Assembly: GCA_958451615.1 (NCBI GenBank)
Contig: CAUDQR010000021.1
Coordinates: 1-40,306 of the forward strand
Direction of reading: 5' to 3'
From: an uncultured Collinsella sp.
Lineage (GTDB): Bacteria; Actinomycetota; Coriobacteriia; Coriobacteriales; Coriobacteriaceae
DNA: 40,306 bases
The translations under genes and the position numbers were made by a program. Below are positions 33,395 to 40,306 of this stretch, in pieces. The notes beneath the pieces were generated by a model. The model searched no databases, had not been told where the DNA came from, and worked only from the letters and a program-made list of their open reading frames with translations. Numbering within the stretch: position 1 is the first letter of the stretch; every line of letters starts with the position of its first letter.

Positions 33395-34100
33395 GTGTTG
33401 CCAATCCATAGCCAATCCAGCCATCATCTCCGCGAAGGCGGACGTCAGGAAAAGCTCGGCTTGAGCTCGGTCGGACGCGGTCTGTGGGGCATCATTCAGG
33501 CTCAGGGGGTCTCCTTGTCTTCTTCGGTCGCAACCTGAATAATAGGGACGGCCCCTTCTCTCTTTCCCTTTCGTTTTCGACGCGTCACCCTCTCGGCGGG
33601 CTTAAGGCCCGCGCTCGCGGGTGCAGGGGCTACGCCCAAACCCCAAAAACGTAACGCCGTGCTCGAAGCGTTTCCGGACGTCAGCGTAATCTCAAATCCC
33701 GTTCGTCAACTCATGGGCAAGCCACCTGAGACTACTCATTTCTCCTACTGGCAATGAAGACCTGCGACCTGCAGTTTTGCAAACTGCTTGAAAGCCGCCT
33801 GCGTTGATTCACTTCCTATTGCAGCTGGCGGCTTGCACGCGAAAAGGCATTTAAGTTTCAAAACGGGCGTTTTCGGCGCTATCGAGCCTCCAAAGGCATC
33901 CCGCCGCGCCCTTTGGGACAAAAACAAAAACTCAAAGCCCTGAATTCGAAAAAAGTTTTTGGAGTTGTCCCGACTTTTGTCCCCGAAGCCGACGAAACGC
34001 GACAGGGTGTCACCTGGCGGGACTCGATTCGAGACGGCACCGAAAAGTGGGGCAACCGGAATGACGGGACGGCAGAACCGAATCCATCGAGTGGGGATAG
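33395..34100. other. Gene-free region between IS remnant and ribosomal operon
   Basis: I see no credible gene. The open frames across it lack ribosome binding sites and family likeness. It has a short stem CCCGCG/CGCGGG near 33609-33622 and an inverted word pair GGGACAAA (about 33916) and TTTGTCCC (about 33975) enclosing an A-rich then T-rich stretch. Confidence 0.5.
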
Positions 34101-34102
34101 AA

Positions 34103-34134
34103 AAAGGCCCGGGTGCCGTGGCATCCGGGCCTTT
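34103..34134 (-). terminator. Terminator of the ribosomal protein operon
   Basis: AAAGGCCCGG-TGCC (34103-34117) pairs with GGCA-CCGGGCCTTT (34120-34134), with T5 following on the minus strand. It lies 27 nt past the rplX stop codon, so transcription ends after rplX. Confidence 0.88.
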
Positions 34135-34160
34135 GCTAGCAACTTGATGTTGCGGGCAGC

Positions 34161-34466
34161 TTAGAACTTGTGGCCGCACTTCTTGCAGACGCGCAGCTTG
34201 TTCTTGCCGTCCTTCTCGTGACCGACGCGGGCAACCTTACCGCACTCGGGGCAAACGAGATTGACGTTGGAGGCGTCGATGGGAGCCTCCTGCGAAACGA
34301 TGCCGCCCTGCTGGTTGGCAGCGTTGGGCTTGACGGCCTTCTTGACGACCGAAACGCCCTCGACAACGACCTTGTTCTCGGCGGGGAGAGCACGCAGGAC
34401 AACGCCCTGCTTGCCGCGATCCTTACCAGAGAGAACCTGGACCTTATCGCCCTTCTTGATATACAT
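34161..34466 (-). CDS. rplX: 50S ribosomal protein L24
   Basis: A 101-aa large-subunit assembly protein. The KOW motif [20 protein letters not shown] is at the N-terminus. The C-terminus has [11 protein letters not shown] and CKKCGHKF, a four-cysteine zinc ribbon. It is the last gene of the operon, 13 nt after rplN; a strong terminator follows directly, whereas most bacteria continue into rplE. Confidence 0.97.
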   Translation of the reverse strand: MYIKKGDKVQVLSGKDRGKQGVVLRALPAENKVVVEGVSVVKKAVKPNAANQQGGIVSQEAPIDASNVNLVCPECGKVARVGHEKDGKNKLRVCKKCGHKF

Positions 34467-34479
34467 ATATCTCCCCTAA

Positions 34480-34848
34480 CTACAGGGTCTCGGGAGCGAG
34501 CGAGACGATCTTCATGTACTTCTTGTCACGAAGCTCGCGAGCGACGGGCCCGAAGATACGGGTGCCGACGGGCGAACCATCGTTGTTGATGACAACGCAG
34601 GCGTTCTCATCAAAGCGAATGTAGGAGCCATCCTTGCGGCGGATCTCCTTAACGGTGCGAACGACGACGCAACGGACAACGTCCTTCTTCTTGACGTTGG
34701 CGCCAGGGGTAGCCTCCTGGACAGCACCGATGAACACATCGCCGATGCCTGCATAACGACGCTTGGAACCGCCAAGCACCTTGATGCAGCGAATCTTGCG
34801 AGCGCCGGAGTTGTCGGCGACGTTCAGCATGGTTTGCATCTGAATCAT
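34480..34848 (-). CDS. rplN: 50S ribosomal protein L14
   Basis: A 122-aa large-subunit protein at the subunit interface. [18 protein letters not shown] and [17 protein letters not shown] are signatures, and the length is standard. GGAGG lies 10 nt before the ATG. A 118-nt spacer separates it from rpsQ, with a hairpin and a TATAAA word (see below). Confidence 0.98.
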   Translation of the reverse strand: MIQMQTMLNVADNSGARKIRCIKVLGGSKRRYAGIGDVFIGAVQEATPGANVKKKDVVRCVVVRTVKEIRRKDGSYIRFDENACVVINNDGSPVGTRIFGPVARELRDKKYMKIVSLAPETL

Positions 34849-34966
34849 GGTAGATGTTCCTCCGAACTAAGAACCGAAGAGAGGTGCGCAGCCTTTATAC
34901 GGCCCGTGGTATGCAAGCCAGGCATACGCACATCTTCGGAAACGTACAAGCCGTAAGAGCGACTGC
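34849..34966 (-). promoter_or_regulatory. Structured spacer between rpsQ and rplN
   Basis: GTATGC (34909-34914) pairs with GCATAC (34922-34927). A minus-strand TATAAA at 34899-34894 could be a -10 element of an internal promoter before rplN, but no clear -35 is seen. Confidence 0.35.
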
Positions 34967-35227
34967 TTATTTAGCGCGCTCGACGACCTCGATGAGGCGC
35001 CAACGCTTCATCTTGGACATAGGACGGGTCTCCATAACGCGGACGGTATCGCCCACGCCAGCCGTGCACTCCTCGTCGTGAGCGTGCAGCTTCTTGGAGC
35101 TGGTCATCATCTTGCCGTACTTGGGGTGACGCTTGCGCTCGGTGATGGTGACAACAATGGTCTTGGCACCGGAGACGGAGGTAACGACACCCGTACGGAC
35201 CTTACGCGAGTTACGCGAATCAGTCAT
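34967..35227 (-). CDS. rpsQ: 30S ribosomal protein S17
   Basis: An 86-aa small-subunit protein that binds 16S rRNA early. RKVRTGVVTSVSGAKTIVV and GDTVRVMETRPMSKMKRW are diagnostic. Standard length; GGAGAG upstream; 16 nt after rpmC. Confidence 0.97.
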   Translation of the reverse strand: MTDSRNSRKVRTGVVTSVSGAKTIVVTITERKRHPKYGKMMTSSKKLHAHDEECTAGVGDTVRVMETRPMSKMKRWRLIEVVERAK

Positions 35228-35243
35228 GTTCTCTCCTTAGGTC

Positions 35244-35459
35244 CTACTCGGCGACAGCGGACTTCTCCGCTGCGATCTCGCGGGCGCGCTGCTCCGTGAG
35301 GACGCGAGCGATGTCCTTCTTCACGGTGTTGACGCGAGCGGTGTTGTCCAGCTGGCTGGTGGCCATCTGGAAACGAAGGTTAAAGAGCTCGGCGCGCATT
35401 TTCTTCAGCTTCTCAACGAGCTGAGCGTCCGAGAGCTCACGAATCTCTGCGGGCTTCAT
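35244..35459 (-). CDS. rpmC: 50S ribosomal protein L29
   Basis: A 71-aa helical protein near the polypeptide exit tunnel. [19 protein letters not shown] and LFNLRFQMATSQL are typical. Its ATG overlaps the rplP stop codon (TAATG), so translation is coupled. Confidence 0.97.
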   Translation of the reverse strand: MKPAEIRELSDAQLVEKLKKMRAELFNLRFQMATSQLDNTARVNTVKKDIARVLTEQRAREIAAEKSAVAE

Positions 35460-35962
35460 TAGTTCTCCTCCTTGGCGGCGGCGGCGTCCTCAGCAGCCCA
35501 CTTGGCCTCGAGAGCGGCCTCCTCAGCCATCTCCTTCTCGATGCGCTGCTCAGCGTTCTTGGCAGCAACAATCTTGGTCTTGATGGGAAGCTTGTGCTGT
35601 GCAAGACGCAGAGCCTCGCGAGCGACCTCCTCGGGCACGCCCTTGACCTCGAACATGATGCGGCCGGGCTTGACGACGGCCACCCACTCCTCGGGGTTAC
35701 CCTTACCAGAACCCATGCGAGTCTCGGCAGGCTTCTTGGTGATGGGCTTATCGGGGAAGATCGTGATGTAGACACGACCGCCACGCTTCATGTAGCGGGT
35801 CATGGCAATACGAGCGGCCTCGATCTGACGGTTGGTGATCCAATGGGCCTCGAGAGCCTGGATACCAAACTCGCCGAAATGCAGCTCGGTATTACCCTTG
35901 GCCTGGCCCTTCATGGAGCCACGCTGCACCTTGCGGTGAAGAATACGCTTAGGGGCAAGCAC
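35459..35962 (-). CDS. rplP: 50S ribosomal protein L16 with C-terminal extension
   Basis: It binds 23S rRNA near the A-site t[22 protein letters not shown] and [19 protein letters not shown] are family signatures. The start GTG 35962 overlaps the rpsC stop (TAGTG). At 167 aa it is about 30 residues longer than usual: the extra C-terminus ([18 protein letters not shown] and on) is an Ala/Glu-rich helix. The core is complete. Confidence 0.97.
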   Translation of the reverse strand: MLAPKRILHRKVQRGSMKGQAKGNTELHFGEFGIQALEAHWITNRQIEAARIAMTRYMKRGGRVYITIFPDKPITKKPAETRMGSGKGNPEEWVAVVKPGRIMFEVKGVPEEVAREALRLAQHKLPIKTKIVAAKNAEQRIEKEMAEEAALEAKWAAEDAAAAKEEN

Positions 35963-36672
35963 TACTGACCCCTCCTCTCGGAGTTACGACGACGAGGACG
36001 GGAAGAGCCCTCGAGTGCAGGGTTGGGAACAGGCTGGCCCGGGAGCTTCTCGCCCAGGTAGATCCAGACCTTCACGCCGCAAGCGCCCATGGTGGTGCTG
36101 GCGACAGCCGTGCCGTAGTCGATCTTGGCACGGAGGGTGTGCAGAGGCACGCGACCCTCGCGGTACCACTCACGACGGCCCATCTCGGCACCGCCGAGAC
36201 GACCGGAGCACTGGATACGGATGCCCTTAGCGCCAGCCTTGCGGGCAGACTGGACAGCCTTGCGCATAGCGCGACGGAAGGCAACGCGGCCCTCGAGCTG
36301 CTCGGCGATAGACTGAGCAACGAGGTTGGCGTCGAGCTCGGGGCGCTTGATCTCGACAACGTCGACGGAGAGCTGGCCCTTGGAGACGCCAGCGACCTTC
36401 TCGAGCTCGGTGCGGAGGGTATCGATCTCGGCACCCTTCTTACCGATGACAACGCCGGGGCGAGCGGTGAGGATGATGACCTTCACCTTGTCGCCAGCGC
36501 GCTCGATCTCGACGCGGGAGACAGCTGCGCGGGAAAGACGCTTCTCGAGGTACTTGCGGATCTCGAGATCGTTACCGAGGGTCTTAGCGTAATCCTTCTC
36601 TGCGAACCAGCGGGAGCGCCAGTTCTCGGTGATGCCAAGACGGAAGCCGGTGGGGTAGACTTTCTGACCCAT
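35962..36672 (-). CDS. rpsC: 30S ribosomal protein S3
   Basis: A 236-aa small-subunit protein at the mRNA entry site. [20 protein letters not shown] opens it, the KH domain has [11 protein letters not shown], and [20 protein letters not shown] is the C-domain signature. A basic tail ([14 protein letters not shown]) follows. It lies 6 nt after rplV. Confidence 0.98.
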   Translation of the reverse strand: MGQKVYPTGFRLGITENWRSRWFAEKDYAKTLGNDLEIRKYLEKRLSRAAVSRVEIERAGDKVKVIILTARPGVVIGKKGAEIDTLRTELEKVAGVSKGQLSVDVVEIKRPELDANLVAQSIAEQLEGRVAFRRAMRKAVQSARKAGAKGIRIQCSGRLGGAEMGRREWYREGRVPLHTLRAKIDYGTAVASTTMGACGVKVWIYLGEKLPGQPVPNPALEGSSRPRRRNSERRGQ

Positions 36673-36678
36673 ACAGCT

Positions 36679-37050
36679 TTACGCCTCCTTTCGAGGAGCA
36701 ACGACGACGGTGATGTGGGAAGTACGCTTCAGAATGCGAGAAGCGGAACCCTTGGCGCGGGGACGGATGCGCTTAAGCGTCGGACCCTCGTCAACATAGG
36801 CAGCGGCGACAACCAGGTTGTCGGCACGCAGACCGTTGTTGTTCTCGGCGTTCGCAACGGCGGAACGGAGAACCTTCTCGACATCCACGGCGACGGCGCG
36901 GTCGCAGAAGTGGAGGATGTCGAAGGCCTGAGCGACAGGCTTGCGGCGGATCAGATCGACCACCAGGCGGGCCTTGCTGGGGGAAACACGCACGTACTTA
37001 GCGACGGCGCGAACCTCGGTGGCCTCAGTTTCAATAGACTTAGTTGCCAT
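36679..37050 (-). CDS. rplV: 50S ribosomal protein L22
   Basis: A 123-aa protein lining the exit tunnel. [32 protein letters not shown] and the loop [19 protein letters not shown] are diagnostic; the loop is where macrolide-resistance changes occur in other bacteria, and it looks normal here. It is 14 nt after rpsS. Confidence 0.98.
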   Translation of the reverse strand: MATKSIETEATEVRAVAKYVRVSPSKARLVVDLIRRKPVAQAFDILHFCDRAVAVDVEKVLRSAVANAENNNGLRADNLVVAAAYVDEGPTLKRIRPRAKGSASRILKRTSHITVVVAPRKEA

Positions 37051-37064
37051 TTACGGTTAACCCC

Positions 37065-37325
37065 CTATTTGGCCTTGTGGCCACGGAACGTACGAGTCGG
37101 CGCGAACTCGCCGAGCTTGTGACCAACCATGGACTCGGTAACATACACGGGCACATGCTTGCGGCCGTCGTGGACGGCGATGGTGTGACCAACCATCTCG
37201 GGGAAGATGGTGGACGCGCGGGACCAGGTCTTCACGACGTCCTTCTTGCCAGCCTCGTTCATCGCGGTGATACGCGAGAGAAGGCGAGTCTCCACGAACG
37301 GGCCCTTTTTGAGACTTCTGCTCAT
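37065..37325 (-). CDS. rpsS: 30S ribosomal protein S19
   Basis: An 86-aa head protein of the 30S subunit. [18 protein letters not shown] and [20 protein letters not shown] are signatures. The length is normal; it starts 32 nt after the rplB stop. Confidence 0.98.
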   Translation of the reverse strand: MSRSLKKGPFVETRLLSRITAMNEAGKKDVVKTWSRASTIFPEMVGHTIAVHDGRKHVPVYVTESMVGHKLGEFAPTRTFRGHKAK

Positions 37326-37357
37326 AAGTGCTTTCTCCTAAAACTCGGTATCCGAAA

Positions 37358-38188
37358 TTACTTCTTACGGCGACGAATGATGTGCTGGTTCGAGACCTTC
37401 TTCTTCTTGCGCGTACGAAGGCCCTTCGTCGGCTTACCCCAGGGGGTAACAGAGGGACGACCAGAGGTGTGGTTCTTGCCCTCGCCACCGCCGTGCGGGT
37501 GGTCGACAGGGTTCATGACGGTACCGCGGACGGTCGGGCGCACGTTCATGTGACGCTTACGGCCGGCCTTGCCGATGACGATGTTGGCGTGATCGGCGTT
37601 GCCGACCTCACCGACGGTGGCGCGGCAGGTAACGAGGATGCGGCGCATCTCGGAGGAAGGCATACGGACGATAGCGTACTTGCCCTCCTTACCCATCAGC
37701 TGGCAGGAGTTACCGGCGGAACGGGCGATAGCAGCGCCCTTGCCCGGCTGGAACTCGACGGCGTGGATGAGCGTACCGACGGGGATGTCGGCGAGGGGCA
37801 GAGCGTTGCCCGGCTTGATGTCGGCGTCAGAACCGGACATGATGGTCTGACCGACCTCGAGGCCTTTGGGGGCCAGGATGTAGCGCTTCTCACCGTCAGC
37901 GTAGTGCAGCAGAGCGATGCGAGCGGAACGGTTCGGATCGTACTCGATCGTGGCAACCTTGGCGGGCACGCCGTCCTTGTTGCGCTTGAAGTCGATCACG
38001 CGGTAACGACGCTTCACGCCGCCGCCCTGGTGGCGGGTGGTGATGCGGCCGTTGTTGTTACGACCGGCCTTCTTGGGCAGGGGCTCGAGAAGAGACTTCT
38101 CGGGCTTGGTGCAGGTGATCTCGGAGAAATCGGAGATCGTCTGCCAACGCCTACCAGCGGAGGTCGGCTTAAGGTGCTTTACAGCCAT
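37358..38188 (-). CDS. rplB: 50S ribosomal protein L2
   Basis: A 276-aa protein needed for subunit joining and peptidyl transfer. [15 protein letters not shown] is the standard N-terminus (ATG 38188, with AAAGGG upstream), and [17 protein letters not shown] is the conserved C-terminal motif with its histidine. An upstream in-frame extension is not part of the protein. It is preceded by a 179-nt spacer carrying a strong hairpin, unlike the tight packing elsewhere. Confidence 0.98.
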   Translation of the reverse strand: MAVKHLKPTSAGRRWQTISDFSEITCTKPEKSLLEPLPKKAGRNNNGRITTRHQGGGVKRRYRVIDFKRNKDGVPAKVATIEYDPNRSARIALLHYADGEKRYILAPKGLEVGQTIMSGSDADIKPGNALPLADIPVGTLIHAVEFQPGKGAAIARSAGNSCQLMGKEGKYAIVRMPSSEMRRILVTCRATVGEVGNADHANIVIGKAGRKRHMNVRPTVRGTVMNPVDHPHGGGEGKNHTSGRPSVTPWGKPTKGLRTRKKKKVSNQHIIRRRKK

Positions 38189-38367
38189 TACAATCCCTTT
38201 CAATAGGAATCCGTTAGCCATCGCAGACAGGGATTCGAGGTTCTGCCTCGGGTGCGATGACACCGGACTTATACACGGTTCCGGGCGTGTCCATTTTATA
38301 CACCCAAAACCTAGAGCTCTCGCCTCCCCTAGTTGGGAGGCATGAGCTCACTCAACAGCAGCGAGTC
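38189..38367 (-). promoter_or_regulatory. Spacer before rplB with hairpin and promoter-like repeats
   Basis: Just after the rplW stop codon an interrupted stem (38314-38328 with 38335-38349; GAGCTC then GCCTCCC) is followed on the minus strand by TAGGTTTTGG, so it may act as a terminator or attenuator. Downstream of it, TGTATAAA (-10-like, around 38300-38295) and CCGTGTATAAG (around 38273-38268) repeat the same word 27 bp apart. An internal promoter for rplB onward is likely. Confidence 0.5.
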
Positions 38368-38655
38368 TTAGGCCTGGTTGCCAAAGACCTCGATGGTGTC
38401 GCCCTCGGCCAGCGTGACGATGGCCTTCTTCCAAGAACGGGTCTTGCCGGCGACATAGCGCACGCGCTTGGTCTTGGGCTTGACCGTCAGGGTGTTCACG
38501 CGAACGACCTTGACGCCGAAGATCTCCTCGACAGCGTCCTTGATCTGATACTTGTTAGCATCCTTGGCGACCTCGAACGTGTACTTGTTCTGCTCCATGC
38601 CGGAGAAGGAACGCTCGGACACGATCGGACGGATGATGATCTCGTGGGCGGTCAT
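38368..38655 (-). CDS. rplW: 50S ribosomal protein L23
   Basis: A 95-aa protein at the tunnel exit where trigger factor and SRP dock. IIRPIVSERSFSGMEQNKYTF is the N-terminal signature, VNTLTVKPKTKRVR the loop. It begins at the base after the rplD stop. Confidence 0.97.
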   Translation of the reverse strand: MTAHEIIIRPIVSERSFSGMEQNKYTFEVAKDANKYQIKDAVEEIFGVKVVRVNTLTVKPKTKRVRYVAGKTRSWKKAIVTLAEGDTIEVFGNQA

Positions 38656-39282
38656 TTATGCAAGCACCTCCCCGAAGTGAGCGGCGATGTCGGCGGGCAT
38701 CAGCACGGTGTTGTTGTTAACGAGATCGTAGGTGTTGGCCTCGTCGGCAGTGATGATGAACGTCTTGGGAATGTTGCGGAACGACAGGTAGGCATTCACG
38801 TCCTCATCGCGAACGATGATGGTCAGACGCTTGCCCTCAAGGCCAAGAGCCTTGAGCATGGCGACGGCAGCCTTGGTGGAAGGCTTCTCGAAGCCGTAGT
38901 CGTCGACGAGCACGAGCTCGCCATCGGCCAGCTTGGCGGACAGCGCGGAGCGCATAGCCAGCTTGACCTCCTTGTTGTTCATACGCTTAGCGTAGGAACG
39001 GGGCTTGGGGGCGAAGACAACGCCACCGTGACGCCACTGAGCAGCACGGATGGAACCCTGGCGGGCACGGCCGGTGCCCTTCTGACGCCAAGGCTTCTTG
39101 CCGCCACCGGAAACCTCAGAGCGACCCTTAGCAGACTGGGTGCCCTGACGCCAAGAGGCCATCTGGCACTTGACGATGTGGTGCATAACGTGGATGTTCG
39201 GCTCGATGCCGTACACCTCAGCGGCGAGCTCGGCCTCGGCGACCTTCTTGCCCTCGCTGTTCTTTACTTCAAACTTTGCCAT
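38656..39282 (-). CDS. rplD: 50S ribosomal protein L4
   Basis: A 208-aa tunnel protein; in E. coli L4 also represses its own operon. The long loop SEVSGGGKKPWRQKGTGRAR and the segment RQGSIRAAQWRHGGVVFAPK are diagnostic. The start lies 46 nt after the rplC stop. Length is normal. Confidence 0.97.
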   Translation of the reverse strand: MAKFEVKNSEGKKVAEAELAAEVYGIEPNIHVMHHIVKCQMASWRQGTQSAKGRSEVSGGGKKPWRQKGTGRARQGSIRAAQWRHGGVVFAPKPRSYAKRMNNKEVKLAMRSALSAKLADGELVLVDDYGFEKPSTKAAVAMLKALGLEGKRLTIIVRDEDVNAYLSFRNIPKTFIITADEANTYDLVNNNTVLMPADIAAHFGEVLA

Positions 39283-39328
39283 TTAAGTGTTCTCCTTGGT
39301 ATGACGCTGGGCTAAATGGGCTGGGCCC

Positions 39329-39949
39329 TTAGGCCATACGGATGGCGACGAGACCATTCTTGGCACCCGGGACAGCGCCCTTGACCAAGATGAGGTTCTG
39401 CTCGGCATCGATGCGGACAACGGAAAGGTTCTTGACGGTAACGCGCTCGTTACCCATGTGACCGGCCATCTTGACGCCCTTGAGGACGCGCGCAGGATAG
39501 GCGCACTGACCGATAGAACCGGGGTGACGCTGGAAGTGAGAACCATGCGTCATAGGACCGCGGCGCTGACCCCAGCGCTTGATGCGACCCTGGAAGCCCT
39601 TACCCTTGGAGGTACCGATGACGTCGACCTTCTCGACATCAGCGAAATCAGCGACGGTGACGACCTCGCCGACCTTGTGCTCCTCGCCGTTCTCGACGCG
39701 GACCTCACGAAGGAAGCGGACAGGCTCGACGCCGGCCTTGGCGAAGTGACCAGCCATGGGCTTGTTCACGTTCTTGGCCTTGATGTCGCCGAAACCGATC
39801 TGGACGGCGTCATAGCCGTCGGTTGCCTGAGTTTTAACCTGCGAGACAGCGCAGGGGCCAGCCTGGATGACCGTGACGGGAACGACGTTGTCGTCCTCGT
39901 CCCAAACCTGGGTCATGCCAATCTTGCGGCCGAGAATCATGCTGATCAA
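39329..39949 (-). CDS. rplC: 50S ribosomal protein L3
   Basis: A 206-aa early assembly protein of the 50S subunit. [20 protein letters not shown] and [20 protein letters not shown] are signatures. The start is either TTG 39949 (GGGA 7 nt upstream) or ATG 39940 (no ribosome binding site at good spacing); I list the TTG. It is the first gene of the operon here: rpsJ, the usual first gene, is absent, and a promoter-like region lies in front. Confidence 0.96.
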   Translation of the reverse strand: MISMILGRKIGMTQVWDEDDNVVPVTVIQAGPCAVSQVKTQATDGYDAVQIGFGDIKAKNVNKPMAGHFAKAGVEPVRFLREVRVENGEEHKVGEVVTVADFADVEKVDVIGTSKGKGFQGRIKRWGQRRGPMTHGSHFQRHPGSIGQCAYPARVLKGVKMAGHMGNERVTVKNLSVVRIDAEQNLILVKGAVPGAKNGLVAIRMA

Positions 39950-40272
39950 GATATGATCCCAACTCTCGCGTGGTCTTGGGACAATGCGTACGCCACCGAG
40001 CGAACGCCCCTAGAGGACCACTACTTACACGACGTGCTCCCCAGCCTTGTATTGCGCCCGGACTACCTGACAACCCTATTAAGCAGGCATTTTATCCAGC
40101 CAGAATACTCCCCTGGTTTCACACAGCTGTTTAGTATACACGGCTGCGGGCGTATCCATCGAGATTCATATTTCACTCACATTGTTTACGCAGGTAAAGT
40201 GCGTGGATGGCTCCCGAGCACGGCGGAGGGCCGGAGAAATATATTAAGGTCATCGCGAGTTCCGCACGCAAA
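39950..40272 (-). promoter_or_regulatory. Leader and putative promoter of the rplC operon
   Basis: No gene is seen. On the minus strand CCGTGTATACT (extended -10 with TATACT at 40138-40133) would start transcription near 40126, giving a leader of about 175 nt before rplC; a poor -35 (TCGATG) sits 18 bp upstream. The leader is GC-rich, and CCCAA/TTGGG near 39980-39957 can form a small hairpin close to the start codon. Autoregulation by L4 or another ribosomal protein through this leader is possible. The word CCGTGTATA recurs in the rplB spacer. Confidence 0.5.
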
Positions 40273-40295
40273 GGAGAGCACTTAATGTGCTCTCC
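40273..40295. terminator. Hairpin at the right edge
   Basis: GGAGAGCAC (40273-40281) pairs perfectly with GTGCTCTCC (40287-40295) around a 5-nt loop. On the minus strand TTTGCG follows, a weak T-run. It probably ends the gene to the right of the window and isolates the rplC promoter. Confidence 0.55.
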
Positions 40296-40306
40296 GTCTT
40301 GCGCAG

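Noticed and set aside
32826..33464. Arginine-rich plus-strand frame over the IS remnant
   Set aside because: It is an alternative frame of the recognised transposase pieces.
33745..34179. 144-codon minus-strand frame between the IS remnant and rplX
   Set aside because: It overlaps the ribosomal terminator, has no ribosome binding site and no recognisable family.

Overview
The window looks like chromosome of a high-GC anaerobic gut actinobacterium of the class Coriobacteriia, most likely Collinsella or a close relative. This is an inference from the gene mix (selenium-type molybdenum hydroxylase cluster, mannose-family PTS, Actinobacteria-style ribosomal proteins), clear GGAGG-type ribosome binding sites and protein sequences that read like that genus. 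No 16S gene or other formal taxonomic marker is present.

Layout. (1) 1-7.6 kb is an accessory, defence-like region. It holds a 5'-truncated HsdS cassette, a full HsdR, a DEDDh exonuclease, a 41-residue membrane peptide resembling type I toxins, and a DUF234-type ATPase with a nuclease-like C-terminus. The ATPase gene sits between two blocks of the same 62-63 bp palindromic repeat and has a 52 bp near-perfect palindrome in front of it. (2) 7.6-17 kb is a minus-strand purine module, transcribed in the order NCS2 purine permease, SsnA, YgfK, a four-cluster ferredoxin, then an XdhD-like molybdenum hydroxylase. A YheO/DauR-type regulator is divergent from it and RidA follows. The enzyme set implies import of a purine, Mo-dependent hydroxylation or the reverse, ring hydrolysis, and electron flow through ferredoxin and YgfK. 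(3) 18.8-22 kb holds a U32/DUF3656 protein (RlhA-like) and a pseudouridine synthase. (4) 22-24 kb is a two-gene operon of a Gfo/Idh/MocA dehydrogenase and a DeoR regulator, with a repeat-rich putative operator region. (5) 24.1-24.8 kb is a small graveyard: a 27-bp repeat, an orphan terminator, an IS200/IS605 left end and a DegV C-terminal fragment. (6) 24.9-32.4 kb is a sugar operon: a LevR-like regulator, mannose-family EIIB-EIIC-EIID-EIIA, a GH172 (DUF2961) glycosidase and a ROK fructokinase-type kinase. I read it as a candidate import and cleavage pathway for an unusual fructoside such as a difructose dianhydride; this is the most interesting system here. (7) 32.6-33.4 kb has the C-terminal part of an MTA/SAH nucleosidase abutting an internally deleted IS3-family transposase. 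(8) 34.1-40.3 kb is an S10-type ribosomal protein operon on the minus strand, rplC to rplX. It lacks rpsJ at its head, is closed by a terminator after rplX instead of running into rplE, and has unusual spacers before rplB and rplN.

All functions are read from sequence motifs and family knowledge; no database search was run.
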